Source of the DNA: DAIOFH01 sp036745875
Lineage (GTDB): Bacteria > Planctomycetota > SZUA-567
Assembly: GCA_036745875.1 (NCBI GenBank)
Contig: DAIOFH010000034.1
Location: 1-33,000, forward strand
Length of the DNA stretch: 33,000 nucleotides
Direction: 5' to 3'
Positions 8,368 through 16,761 of the stretch are shown in pieces (the stretch's first letter is position 1; each line of letters opens with the position of its first letter). The translations under genes were made by a program, and so were the position numbers. Under the pieces are notes generated by a model that worked only from the letters and a program-made list of their open reading frames with translations, was not told where the DNA came from and did no database searches.

Positions 8368-8513
8368 TAAAGCATTTTAAGAAATTCTGTGATAATTGGA
8401 GATAGGCGCTGGAAGGAGCGTTGTGACTTTTCGCCTGTAGTTTGACGAAATGTCACGCAAGTGACTGGAGGCGACTAACTCCTTATTATCACGAAAATTC
8501 TTAAAATGCTCTA
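8368..8513. mobile_element. MITE-like palindromic element with TA ends
   Basis: The outer arms, 25 bases each (8371-8395 and 8486-8510), are inverted copies with three mismatches and begin AGCATTTTAAGAA. Weaker inverted similarity continues inward (GGAGATAGGCGC on the left against GGAGTTAGTCGCC on the right, read inward), so nearly the whole 146 bases is an imperfect palindrome. A TA dinucleotide bounds each end (8368-8369 and 8512-8513), as expected for insertion at TA by IS630/Tc1-mariner type elements. It holds no ORF. Its right boundary coincides with the TAG stop of the helicase gene. A long bidirectional terminator or ncRNA is the alternative reading. A second, similar element lies at 28002-28104. 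Confidence 0.6.
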
Positions 8514-10526
8514 GCCAAGTTTGGCGCGCAAGTTCGTCAGCCATTCGGTAGCGACTTCCGTTTTGGTCGGCGCGTCCGCGCGGATCAGGAATTCTTCCGG
8601 CAACTCGGCGAGAAAACGGCTGGGTTGCGCCTCCTTGTCTTTGCCGCGGCTGACCCGCCCGCGGCCGTAGCTGATGTCCAATTCCAGCCGGGCCCGGGTC
8701 ATGGCAACGTAGAACAACCGCCTCTCCTCCTCGATGTTGTCGTCTTCGATGGAATTTTTATGGGGGAAAAGCTCCTCCTCCATGCCGGGGATGAACACAT
8801 ACTTGAATTCCAGGCCCTTGGCGGAGTGGGCGGTGATTATTTTGACCGCGTTGCTGTCACTATCTCCGCCGGAATCCGCTTTTGCCACCAGCGCAGCGCT
8901 TTGCAGGAAGTCCGAGAGGATGGCATTGGGATCAGCGGCGTATTCCTCCCCGTATTCGCGCTTCCTGCGCTCCAGGTGGGAGACAAGGCTTTCGCCGACG
9001 TCCAGCGCTTCGTTCCAGCGGGAGGCGGCTTCCAGGGGGTTGGCGTAGAGCTGGGAAAGCTCTTCCGTGTATTTGGTGGAGTCGAGTATTGTTTTGACCA
9101 GGCCGTGCACGCCGTCCTGCCGGAGTTTATCCCGCCACTCCCCGACCTGGGTGGAAAAATTGCGGCAGGCCTCGACCTGCGCCTTCGCGAGCCCGTCGAT
9201 GGCTTCCGGCTCGGCCATGGCGCTGAAAATACTTATGTTCCGCTGCCGCGCCGTCGCGGAAAGCAGGTCGACCGTCTTGTCGCCTATCCCGCGGGGTGGG
9301 ATGTTGATGATCCTGAGGAGTTGGTTGTCCGCTTCCGGGTTCGCAACGATGGAAAGGAACGACAGCACGTCCCGCGCTTCCTTCCGGTCGTACAGGCTCT
9401 GCCCGCCGATGACTTCATAGGGGATGCGGGACGACATGAACTCGTCCTCGAAAGGGCGCGACTGGGCGTTGGCCCGGATGATGACGGCAAAATCCCCATG
9501 CCTGGCCTTTCCGTTCGCGAGACGCTCATGTATCGACGACGCTATCGCCGACGCCTCTTCGAACTGGTCGTTGAAGACGCTCAGGCGAATGGGGCGCCCG
9601 TGCCCCAAGGCCGACCAGAGGTTTTTCTCCCGCCTGCCGCCGTTATTCTTGATGACCGCGTTGGCGGCGGAAAGGATCGATGATGTCGAACGGTAATTCT
9701 GTTCCAGCGTCACCACCTTGGCGGCAGGGTAGATCTGGTTGAATTTCAGGATATTGCCGGCCATCGCGCCGCGCCAGGCATAGATCGACTGGTCGTCGTC
9801 GCCGACGACGGCGAGATTGTCCTTCGGGGTGGCGAGAAGGCGGATCAGGTCGAACTGCACCTGGTTCGTGTCCTGGAACTCGTCGACCATGATATAATGG
9901 AAGCGGTTGCGCCAGTAGTCGGCTGCTTCGGGGTGTTTTTTCATCAGTTCAAGACCGAACAGCAGGAGGTCGTCGAAATCCAGGCTGTTCTGGCGGCGAA
10001 GCATATCCTGGTAGCGCCGATAGACGGCGCTCAGGGCAAGTTCCCATTCGTCTATGGCCTGGCGCGCGAATTCCTCCTGGCCGATGCCCTTGTTTTTCAG
10101 ATTTCCAATCTTTGCCAACAATTCATCGTCATTCGGTTTGTCGGCGCAGGTGACGGTCATTGCGGCTTTTTTGACAATCGCCATCTGCTCCCCCTGCGCG
10201 CAGATGGTGAAGCCGGGACGGAGGCCAATCAGTTCCGCATGGTGGCGTATCATTCTGACGCAGAGGCTGTGGAAGGTCGACAGTACCAGTTTGCCAAGCC
10301 CCCTCTGCGAACCGGCGAGGGCTTTAAGACGGTTCCTCATCTCCCCGGCGGCTTTGTTCGTGAAGGTCACGCCAAGGATGTTTTCCGGCCTGACGCCTTC
10401 CCTGAGCATCATGGCGATGCGTTCGGTGACCACCCTGGTTTTGCCTGTGCCGGCTCCGGCGAGGATCAACAGCGGTCCCGTGCGGTGGCGTATGGCTTCC
10501 TGTTGCTGGGGGTTGAGGCTTGACAT
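8511..10526 (-). CDS. rep: UvrD/Rep-family ATP-dependent DNA helicase
   Basis: This encodes a 671-residue superfamily 1A 3'-5' helicase with all core motifs: motif I GAGTGKTR near residue 25, motif II VDEFQDTNQ, motif III GDDDQSIYAWRGA, motif IV LEQNYRST, motif V TAHSAKGLEFKYVF and motif VI VAMTRARLEL. Length and C-terminus (PSRFLAELPEEFL, followed shortly by the end near NLRAKLG) fit Rep better than the longer UvrD or PcrA with their C-terminal extensions. The expected role is removing blocks ahead of replication forks or DNA repair. Assignment among Rep, PcrA and UvrD by eye is not certain. No strong Shine-Dalgarno precedes the ATG. Its TAG stop lies at the boundary of the MITE-like element. 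Confidence 0.93.
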   Translation of the reverse strand: MSSLNPQQQEAIRHRTGPLLILAGAGTGKTRVVTERIAMMLREGVRPENILGVTFTNKAAGEMRNRLKALAGSQRGLGKLVLSTFHSLCVRMIRHHAELIGLRPGFTICAQGEQMAIVKKAAMTVTCADKPNDDELLAKIGNLKNKGIGQEEFARQAIDEWELALSAVYRRYQDMLRRQNSLDFDDLLLFGLELMKKHPEAADYWRNRFHYIMVDEFQDTNQVQFDLIRLLATPKDNLAVVGDDDQSIYAWRGAMAGNILKFNQIYPAAKVVTLEQNYRSTSSILSAANAVIKNNGGRREKNLWSALGHGRPIRLSVFNDQFEEASAIASSIHERLANGKARHGDFAVIIRANAQSRPFEDEFMSSRIPYEVIGGQSLYDRKEARDVLSFLSIVANPEADNQLLRIINIPPRGIGDKTVDLLSATARQRNISIFSAMAEPEAIDGLAKAQVEACRNFSTQVGEWRDKLRQDGVHGLVKTILDSTKYTEELSQLYANPLEAASRWNEALDVGESLVSHLERRKREYGEEYAADPNAILSDFLQSAALVAKADSGGDSDSNAVKIITAHSAKGLEFKYVFIPGMEEELFPHKNSIEDDNIEEERRLFYVAMTRARLELDISYGRGRVSRGKDKEAQPSRFLAELPEEFLIRADAPTKTEVATEWLTNLRAKLG

Positions 10527-10597
10527 TGATTATGACCCACTTGCCGGAAAAAATTCGCATTGTATGCTCGGAGCGAAAAAACGCAAGCCTTTGACGC

Positions 10598-10625
10598 TTG
10601 CAAAACAACATTATTGCGGTATCCT
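10598..10625 (+). promoter_or_regulatory. Possible promoter of pheA
   Basis: TTGCAA (10598-10603), a 16-base spacer and TATCCT (10620-10625) lie 54 bases before the proposed pheA start. The -10 match is only moderate. Confidence 0.3.
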
Positions 10626-10678
10626 ACTTTTTTGCAAATTTCAGGTTCAGTTTGAATAAAGAAGGGAAATCCCCGCCA

Positions 10679-11737
10679 ATGGACATGAACGACATCCGCC
10701 AGGCGATCGACGCCGTGGACGATATGTTATTGTCGAAACTTATGGAACGCCACGGGTTGGCGCAGCAGCTCGGGTTGGAAAAACGCCGGCTGAACATCCC
10801 GATCTTTGATCCCGCGCGCGAACTGGAGATTATGGAGCGGCTTACGGCGACCAATAACGCCCGCCTCGACGACAGGGCGGTCCATGCCATCTGGCGGGAG
10901 ATCTTTTCGGCCTCCCGACAGGCGCAACTCCCTATTCGCGTCGCCTATCTCGGCCCGGAAGGCACCTTTACCCATCAGGCGGCGCTGGCACGGTTCGGCT
11001 CGTCCGCCGAACTGCTCGCCAGCCAGACCATTTCGGCGGCGTTCAACCTGGTGCTGAACAGCGTGGTGGATTATGCCGTCCTGCCTGTGGAAAACACCAT
11101 GCACGGGATTGTCGGTGAAACCCTCGATTTGCTGGGCGCGGCGAAGCAGCCGTTCATCACCGGTGAACTGACCCTTCCCATACATTTCGTCTTTTCTTCC
11201 CGTGCGGAGAAGCTGGAGTCGATCAAAAAGATTTATTCAAAAAATGAAGCGTTTTTGCAATGTTCCACATTTCTGATGCAACCCGCCCTTTCAAACGCGG
11301 CACGCATTCCCGTGTCGTCGACATCAGAAGCGGCGCGCACCGCGGTGAACGACCCGGAAGGCGCTGCGCTTTCCTCGGAAATCGCGGCAAGCCAAGCCGG
11401 TGTGCCGATCCTCTTCCATCATGTCGAAAATAATTCGGCCAACAAGACCCGTTTCCTTGTGCTTGGCGCCGCGCGACCAACGCCGACCGGCAAAGACAAG
11501 ACCAGCGTCTTCGCCAAGGTGCCCAACGTATCGGGCGGCCTGGAAGGATTGCTCAGAAGTTTTCGTGAACACAACATCAACCTCACAAAAATCGAATCCC
11601 GGCCCATGGACGCTGCGGCGAACTTTGAAACATGGTTTTACATCGACATGCAGGGCCATGCTTTTGACGCGGGAATCAAAACTGTCATCGACAGGCATGA
11701 ATTAGTGTGGCTGGGAAGCTATCCTGTTTCCGAATGA
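10679..11737 (+). CDS. pheA: Bifunctional chorismate mutase / prephenate dehydratase (P-protein)
   Basis: This encodes a 352-residue enzyme that converts chorismate to prephenate and then to phenylpyruvate, the branch step to phenylalanine. An AroQ-type chorismate mutase occupies about residues 1-85, with LEKRRLNIPIFDPARE. The dehydratase domain begins YLGPEGTFTHQAAL near 91 and contains PVENTMHGIVGETLDLL near 136 and the catalytic TRF motif (KTRFLVLG) near 256. A C-terminal ACT domain (about 275-352) keeps the ESRP motif near 305, so feedback inhibition by phenylalanine is expected. ATG 10679 is chosen because it has GAAGGG (10661-10666) 12 bases upstream; the longer reading from 10598 adds an atypical leader. 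It is divergently oriented from the rep gene. Confidence 0.94.
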   Translation: MDMNDIRQAIDAVDDMLLSKLMERHGLAQQLGLEKRRLNIPIFDPARELEIMERLTATNNARLDDRAVHAIWREIFSASRQAQLPIRVAYLGPEGTFTHQAALARFGSSAELLASQTISAAFNLVLNSVVDYAVLPVENTMHGIVGETLDLLGAAKQPFITGELTLPIHFVFSSRAEKLESIKKIYSKNEAFLQCSTFLMQPALSNAARIPVSSTSEAARTAVNDPEGAALSSEIAASQAGVPILFHHVENNSANKTRFLVLGAARPTPTGKDKTSVFAKVPNVSGGLEGLLRSFREHNINLTKIESRPMDAAANFETWFYIDMQGHAFDAGIKTVIDRHELVWLGSYPVSE

Positions 11738-11881
11738 TTCAATGCAGTTCGACTTTTGTACCGGCATTGTGATTTCATTAGGTTGAAACGTCGCAACGTG
11801 ACGTAGTGCCGGGGCATGAGATAGTGCTGGCAATTTCCGGAAGCACCACTATAATTTTTAGTTTTGGTTCATATGGATATA
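11738..11881. other. Gene-free region with hairpins after pheA
   Basis: No gene is visible. CCGGCATT (11761-11768) can pair with AGTGCCGG (11805-11812) around an inner ACGTC/GACGT pair. Just downstream, ATAGTGCT faces AGCACCACTAT with a small bulge. No T-run follows either hairpin, so they are not clear terminators. Confidence 0.3.
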
Positions 11882-11890
11882 TGTTACAAT
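11882..11890 (+). promoter_or_regulatory. Extended -10 promoter of the diguanylate cyclase gene
   Basis: TGTTACAAT is an extended -10 element (TG, one base, then TACAAT at 11885-11890). The -35 region is poor, which is common for extended -10 promoters. Transcription would start near 11897, giving a leader of about 168 bases before the start codon at 12065. Confidence 0.45.
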
Positions 11891-11922
11891 AGTCACTTGC
11901 TTGATTTTAATTATCCTGTGGC

Positions 11923-12038
11923 ATAGTAAAGCCATCCCAGCGCTTTTGAGATGGTATCTGGCTCCTTGGTGCGTTTTACGGTGTAACCGACACAGACCAA
12001 AAAACTTCAAGGAATGGTCAGATTCAGTTTAAAACGCA
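11923..12038 (+). promoter_or_regulatory. Structured 5' leader, riboswitch candidate of unknown class
   Basis: TGCGTTTTA (11970-11978) and TAAAACGCA (12030-12038) form a perfect 9-bp stem. They enclose two small hairpins, GTGT/ACAC (or CGGT/ACCG) and GACC/GGTC. A preceding hairpin joins CCATC with GATGG, and AGCCA with TGGCT as an alternative. The closing stem ends 12 bases before the AAGAAGG ribosome binding site, so folding could affect translation. I do not see the conserved parts of the GEMM-I cyclic-di-GMP riboswitch. Confidence 0.35.
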
Positions 12039-12064
12039 AATAGCCCGTGAAGAAGGTGTACGTT

Positions 12065-13132
12065 ATGGAATTGACTTTTGGCGTTATTGTCGGCGTTATC
12101 ATGGGCGCGGCTGTCGGTTTCCTGATAGTCGTTTTGGTCTATGCCATCAAGCGTGGCATGCAAAAGAACAGCCGCAATACGCAAATTCTGCCGATGTCGC
12201 AGACGAGAAATATCCCGAGACGGGAGACGAAAATCGTCGTTAACAACAATTCCGAAAAGGCCACCTCCACCAACACCCCTTCCGAGCTGCTTGAGCGCGA
12301 GACAAAGCTTATTGAATCCTTTGCCGCCAAAGAAAACAAACTTGGCGTTGCCATCACTGAAGTCAAGGATCTGGTCTTGAGGGTCGCCGATATCGTCAGC
12401 CGAACGAACGACGCTTCCGGTGAAGCGGCAAGAGCCTTCAACTCCGCCAAATCGAACCTCGATTCCATCGATCTTACCGACTCCGACGACCTTTTGGCCG
12501 CCCATGCCATTCTTTTGACCGAGATCAATTCCGTCATTAATACGAATGAAAAGTTGCAGAACGAGCTCGAATCGGCGAAAAGCGGCATCGCCGAGCAGCG
12601 CCAGCAGATCGAGGAACTCAGGAACGCAGTGCGTATAGACGCCTTGACGCAGATTCCGAATCGCGCCGCCTTTGACGAGCGCCTGAACGAATTCCTGCAC
12701 CGTCTTGACAGGACGGAGGAGGTATTTTGCCTGCTTCTCCTGGACATCGACTTCTTCAAGAAGGTCAACGACTCCTACGGCCATGTCAATGGCGATCGTA
12801 TTCTCAAGGGTATAGCGAAAAAGATCAAGGTCAACATCAGGGCCAACGACATCCCGGCCCGCTATGGCGGCGAGGAATTTGCCGTCATCCTTCCCGATAC
12901 AAAGATCGACGTTGCGCAAACCGTCGCTGAACGGATGCGCCAGGATATCGCCAAGACCAACTTCAAGCTGGATGAGAAAAATATCCGCGTCACGATTTCC
13001 GGCGGCCTGACCGAAGGCCGGAAAGGCATGAGCACCGACGAAATCATCTCCCTGGCAGACAAGGCGCTGTACAAGTCGAAGTCGGGAGGGCGCAACGCCA
13101 TTACCCTTTCGGAGCAAAGCGACGATAAATAG
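12065..13132 (+). CDS. Membrane-bound diguanylate cyclase (GGDEF protein)
   Basis: This encodes a 355-residue protein that should make cyclic-di-GMP from two GTP at the inner membrane. One N-terminal membrane segment (about 4-28, VIVGVIMGAAVGFLIVVLVY) is followed by a polar linker and a long coiled coil (about 75-190). The GGDEF domain fills the C-terminus: DALTQIPNRAAFDERL, LLLDIDFFKKVNDSYGHVNGD, then ARYGGEEFAVILPDT near 267. An RxxD inhibitory I-site (RAND) sits exactly five residues before GGEEF, so product inhibition is expected. No sensory domain is recognised between membrane and GGDEF. ATG 12065 is supported by AAGAAGG at about 12050-12056; GTG 12047 is an in-frame alternative. The PilZ protein at 6250-7356 is a possible receptor of its product. 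Confidence 0.92.
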   Translation: MELTFGVIVGVIMGAAVGFLIVVLVYAIKRGMQKNSRNTQILPMSQTRNIPRRETKIVVNNNSEKATSTNTPSELLERETKLIESFAAKENKLGVAITEVKDLVLRVADIVSRTNDASGEAARAFNSAKSNLDSIDLTDSDDLLAAHAILLTEINSVINTNEKLQNELESAKSGIAEQRQQIEELRNAVRIDALTQIPNRAAFDERLNEFLHRLDRTEEVFCLLLLDIDFFKKVNDSYGHVNGDRILKGIAKKIKVNIRANDIPARYGGEEFAVILPDTKIDVAQTVAERMRQDIAKTNFKLDEKNIRVTISGGLTEGRKGMSTDEIISLADKALYKSKSGGRNAITLSEQSDDK

Positions 13133-13140
13133 TTGATTAC

Positions 13141-15030
13141 TCACATCCAGCAAGTGCAGCCGAATGATCCCCAAAACGCCCTGGCGTCTTCTCCAGGCAT
13201 CCTTCTCAGCCAGTCTGACGCATAGCCAAACGCATGACCGTGTCCATGAACCTTGCAACCGCAACCGCAGCCACCGCCATGGCCCGCCATCTTCGCCGCC
13301 AGCTCGGCAAAAATGGCCGCTGACATTGGATTCGGCTGGTAGCCGCCGAATTCGGCCGTCGGCACCCAATTCGGCGACGCTTTGGGAAGCGGGGGAGCGA
13401 ACTCCGCGAAATCCCCGCCGGCATGGACGATCCTGCCGCCGACGATGGTAAGGCTTGAGTTCAGGTCCTTTATCTCGTCTTCCGGAATGGAAAAATAGTC
13501 GTCCGAAGGGACGATGAAGTCGGCCAGCTGCGCCTCTTTGATGAGCCCCCTGTCGGAAACGTCGTTTGAGAACCAGGCGCTGCCTTCGGTCCACAGCCGC
13601 AGCGCGGTCTCGCGGTCAAGGGTATTTTCCTGCCCATAAAGCTGGAATCCGCCAAGGGTCTTTCCCGTCACCATCCAATAGAGGCAGACCCATGGATTGT
13701 AACTGGCCACCCTTGTCGCGTCGGTGCCGCCGCCGACAGGCAGGCCAGTATCCAGCATGCGTTTGATCGGCGGCGTGTGCGCCGTCGCCTCCTTGCCGTA
13801 GCGCTCGGCGAAATATTCGCCTTGATAGGCCATCCTGTGCTGGACGGCGATGCCGCCTCCGAGAGCCATGACGCGATCGATGTTCGGCTGGGTTATTGTC
13901 TCCGCGTGGTCGAAGAACCAGTGCAACCCGTCAAAGGGGATATCCTTGTTGACGCGCTCGAAAACGGTGAGGGCGCGGTCGATTGTTTCGTCATAGGTCG
14001 CATGCAGCCTGAAGGGCCAGCGCTTTTCGGCGAGCAGACGAACCACCTTTTCCAGTTCCGGTTCCATGTTCACCGGCATTTCCGGCCGCGGCTCGCGGAA
14101 ATCCTCGAAGTCGGCTGCGGAAAAGACCAACATTTCGCCCGCGCCATTATGGCGGTACATCGAATCGCCGGATAACGGTTGGAGCATTTCCGCCCACTGG
14201 CTGAAGTCCTTGAGTTCCTTTTGCGGGTTTTGCGTAAAGAGGTTGTAGGCTATGCGGATGGTAAGCTCGCCGTCCTGGGCGAGTTTTTCAATTATATGGT
14301 AATCTTCGGGATAATTTTGAAAACCGCCTCCCGCATCCACCGCCGAGGTGATGCCGAGGCGGTTGAGTTCCCGCATGAAAAGCCGGGTGGAATTGACCTG
14401 GTCGTCGGGGGATAGCTTTGGCCCTTTGGCGAGCGTGGCATAGAGTATGCCCGCATTGGGGCGGGCGAGCAGCAGACCGGTCGGGTTTCCGGAAGAATCG
14501 CGGACAATTTCGCCGCCGGGGGGATTCGGGGTGTTTTTGTCATAACCCACCGCCCGCAAAGCCGCTCTGTTCAGCATCGCCCGGTCATAGAGATGGAGGA
14601 TGAATACCGGAGTGTCGGGAGCTACGGCGTTCAGTTCTTCCAGGGTTGGCAGGCGCTTTTCCATGAACTGGTGTTCGGTAAAGCCGCCCACGACGCGGAC
14701 CCACTGCGGCGCGGGGGTGCGTTCGACCTGGAGCTTGAGCATTGCCATGGCGTTCGCGAGGCTGCGCACGCCGTCCCAGCGCAATTCCATATTGTAATTC
14801 AGGCCGCCCCGGATAAGGTGCAGGTGGCTGTCGTGCAGGCCGGGAACGACCCGCTTTCCCTTTAGGTTTATGGGTTGGCAGCCTGGCTTGATGTATTGCT
14901 CCGCGTCGGCGTTGGAACCGACAAAAACAAAACGGCCAGCCTTGACGGCAACCGCCTCAGCCGAGGGGTTCTCGTGGTCGAGCGTGGCAAAGCGCCCGTT
15001 TATATATACTTGATCAGCTTCATTACTCAT
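13141..15030 (-). CDS. YtcJ-type metal-dependent amidohydrolase
   Basis: This encodes a 629-residue member of the amidohydrolase family 3, cytoplasmic by appearance, with unknown substrate. The N-terminal beta-sandwich (VYINGRFATLDHENPSAEAV) leads into the metal ligands DSHLHL (H69 and H71) after the typical GKRVVPGLHD segment. Further family blocks are RLHATYDETIDRAL, LHWFFDHAETI and GGTDATRVASYNPW. The C-terminus is unusual: from about residue 585 it reads GGGCGCGCKVHGHGH and, at the very end, GSFGCTCWM, a Cys/His-rich tail that might bind metal. AAGGAG stands properly before the ATG. It follows the ABM-domain gene by 30 bases on the same strand and is likely co-transcribed with it. Confidence 0.9.
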   Translation of the reverse strand: MSNEADQVYINGRFATLDHENPSAEAVAVKAGRFVFVGSNADAEQYIKPGCQPINLKGKRVVPGLHDSHLHLIRGGLNYNMELRWDGVRSLANAMAMLKLQVERTPAPQWVRVVGGFTEHQFMEKRLPTLEELNAVAPDTPVFILHLYDRAMLNRAALRAVGYDKNTPNPPGGEIVRDSSGNPTGLLLARPNAGILYATLAKGPKLSPDDQVNSTRLFMRELNRLGITSAVDAGGGFQNYPEDYHIIEKLAQDGELTIRIAYNLFTQNPQKELKDFSQWAEMLQPLSGDSMYRHNGAGEMLVFSAADFEDFREPRPEMPVNMEPELEKVVRLLAEKRWPFRLHATYDETIDRALTVFERVNKDIPFDGLHWFFDHAETITQPNIDRVMALGGGIAVQHRMAYQGEYFAERYGKEATAHTPPIKRMLDTGLPVGGGTDATRVASYNPWVCLYWMVTGKTLGGFQLYGQENTLDRETALRLWTEGSAWFSNDVSDRGLIKEAQLADFIVPSDDYFSIPEDEIKDLNSSLTIVGGRIVHAGGDFAEFAPPLPKASPNWVPTAEFGGYQPNPMSAAIFAELAAKMAGHGGGCGCGCKVHGHGHAFGYASDWLRRMPGEDARAFWGSFGCTCWM

Positions 15031-15060
15031 TTCCTTCTCCTTAACATTTTCCCTCGGAGG

Positions 15061-15639
15061 CTATCTGGATAACCACTTCGACAAAAGTTTGGCATAAGGG
15101 GGCATGACGACATAGACGACGAAAAAGACCACCACCATTGCGGTGATGCCCTGTTTCGGACCCCACTGGTCCAGCACCGGTACAGCTCTAAACAATGGCA
15201 CCAAGAGATTCGGAATGATCAGCGTCAGTACCCAGATGACGGATACGGTCATCAACCACTGCTTCCAGCGCTTCGGCGCTTTATGCCCTGCGGTATAGCT
15301 TGTGAACCAGTAATCGATTCCTGTTTTGATATTGAGTTTTTCATCGGAGGAGATGATAGGTTTGAGTTCTTCGACCAGCTCGTGGCGTTTACCCGAGTTG
15401 ATCCAGTTTTCCGCATCCTGGCGGCTGGCGAAACGCACCGATATTTCATACATGTCCTGGTCGGGGCCGGGCTTTGCCACATGGGTGCCCATGTGGCCGG
15501 GAAATTTAGCCGCTTCCGCTATGGTCTTTTTGAGCCAGCGCTCATATGCTTCGTGCATTCCCGGTTTGACGTCATGTTGTATGATAAAGGAAACCTGTTC
15601 CGTCCATTTGGTGGGTTCTTTGGCTGCTTGCGTTGTCAT
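15061..15639 (-). CDS. ABM-domain membrane protein (antibiotic biosynthesis monooxygenase-like)
   Basis: This encodes a 192-residue protein. Residues about 12-105 resemble an antibiotic biosynthesis monooxygenase (dimeric ferredoxin-like) domain, with KPGMHEAYERWLKKTIAEA and a following GHMGTHVAKPGPDQDMYEIS. Two membrane segments follow (about 127-150 and 163-185), with a WKQWLMTVSVIWVLTLIIP pattern. This domain order matches a family of uncharacterised ABM membrane proteins (COG3224-like). The function is unknown. AAGGAG precedes the ATG. A strong terminator ends 22 bases upstream of the start, so transcription may depend on read-through from the pirin gene. Confidence 0.85.
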   Translation of the reverse strand: MTTQAAKEPTKWTEQVSFIIQHDVKPGMHEAYERWLKKTIAEAAKFPGHMGTHVAKPGPDQDMYEISVRFASRQDAENWINSGKRHELVEELKPIISSDEKLNIKTGIDYWFTSYTAGHKAPKRWKQWLMTVSVIWVLTLIIPNLLVPLFRAVPVLDQWGPKQGITAMVVVFFVVYVVMPPYAKLLSKWLSR

Positions 15640-15660
15640 GGCGCTCTCCTTCCCGTTGCA

Positions 15661-15706
15661 AATAAAAAAAAGGGGAGAAGAGCCTCGCGAAAGGCCTTCT
15701 CCCCTT
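15661..15706 (-). terminator. Intrinsic terminator after the pirin gene
   Basis: On the minus strand AAGGGGAGAAGGCCT is followed by a short loop, the opposing arm AGGCTCTTCTCCCCTT and a run of eight T. The stem is about 15 bp with one mismatch. It ends just before the ribosome binding site of the ABM gene and could act as an attenuator for the downstream pair. Confidence 0.88.
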
Positions 15707-15741
15707 GGTGGACCGATGTATTATGTCAAACCAAAGTCGAA

Positions 15742-16476
15742 TTAGCGCCGTAATTCGGGGAGTTCGTTCGGGCGCATGTCGAAGACGAGAACCTCTGCTC
15801 CGGTTCCCTTCTCGAAAAGCAGTTTCTCTTCGTTCCTTACCCTGGCTCCGTCCCCTTCTTTCAACTCTTCGCCGTTTAACGATACCCTGCCGCGAGCTAC
15901 ATGTACATAGGCATAGCGGTTGGGGGCAAGGTTGAGTTCGGCTTTTTCATCGCCGTCAAAGAGACCAGCGTAAACCTTGATGTCCTGATAGACAGGCAGC
16001 GCGCCGTCCTTTTCGTCAGGCGATATGACCAATTTGAATTTGCCGCGTTTTTCCTCGACAGGGAAATTCCGTTGTTGATAACGCGGAGTGACGCCATATT
16101 GGTTCGGGACTATCCATATCTGCAGGAAGCGCAGCATATTCTTGTCGGAATTGTTGAACTCGCTATGGAGAATTCCCGTACCCGCGCTCATCATCTGGAT
16201 GTCGCCGGGGCGGCATACCATGCGCTCGCCCATGGAATCCTTGTGCGCCAATTCGCCTTCTAGAACGTAGGAGAATATCTCCATGTCCTGGTGTGGATGG
16301 GTGCCAAAGCCGCGCATTGGCTGTACCCGATCATCGTTAATTACCAGAAGGTCGGAAAAACCTACTTCATCCGGGTCGTAGTAATTGGCGAACGAAAAAG
16401 TATGTCGCGTGTCAAGCCAACCGTGATCGGCATGGCCGCGTTCATCTGCTCTCCTGATGTCAAGCGTACTTAGCAT
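15742..16476 (-). CDS. Pirin family protein
   Basis: This encodes a 244-residue bicupin. The N-terminal cupin has the metal-binding set GTHPHQDMEI (H60, H62) and GILHSEF (H104, E106), at the positions of the pirin/YhhW iron site, together with VLEGELAHKDSMG. Some family members have quercetinase activity and others act as redox-sensitive cofactors, so the exact role is open. ATG 16476 is chosen because GAGGAG stands just upstream on the minus strand; the longer reading to 16542 adds 22 residues without family resemblance. It is followed by a strong terminator and then by the ABM and amidohydrolase genes. Confidence 0.9.
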   Translation of the reverse strand: MLSTLDIRRADERGHADHGWLDTRHTFSFANYYDPDEVGFSDLLVINDDRVQPMRGFGTHPHQDMEIFSYVLEGELAHKDSMGERMVCRPGDIQMMSAGTGILHSEFNNSDKNMLRFLQIWIVPNQYGVTPRYQQRNFPVEEKRGKFKLVISPDEKDGALPVYQDIKVYAGLFDGDEKAELNLAPNRYAYVHVARGRVSLNGEELKEGDGARVRNEEKLLFEKGTGAEVLVFDMRPNELPELRR

Positions 16477-16727
16477 GTTTCTCTCCTCTATATATACGCG
16501 AATTTTGTTCTCCAACCACCCGGAATCCGGGGGGAGGGGCACAAGTCGCGACGGTTGGACTCGTTGTCCACCGCAAAATCCCTACTTCTGAACCCGTTTA
16601 CTTTATTTGTCGTTCCGCGCTATTTTTCCTTTTTTCCTCAAATCAGCGTGAAGTTGCATTATTGTTTATCATGAAGGGATAAGCGGATATGGGGACGGCG
16701 GTGTCCGGCTGGGCATTGAATAAATTC

Positions 16728-16756
16728 TTGACAAGATTACAGACCCAATTTACAAT
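16728..16756 (+). promoter_or_regulatory. Strong sigma70-type promoter of etfBA
   Basis: A perfect TTGACA (16728-16733), a 17-base spacer and TACAAT (16751-16756) form the best housekeeping promoter in the window. Transcription should begin near 16763, leaving a leader of about 165 bases before etfB. Confidence 0.8.
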
Positions 16757-16761
16757 ATTTG

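Noticed and set aside
8625..9683. 352-residue plus-strand reading across the helicase gene
   Set aside because: It overlaps a gene with all helicase motifs on the other strand and has no recognisable content.
11923..12038. GEMM-I cyclic-di-GMP riboswitch
   Set aside because: The conserved GGCAAA and GACGCAAAGCC segments are absent, so only an unclassified structured leader is claimed.
12029..13594. 521-residue minus-strand reading across the GGDEF gene
   Set aside because: It is antisense to a clear diguanylate cyclase and to the end of the amidohydrolase; no motifs.
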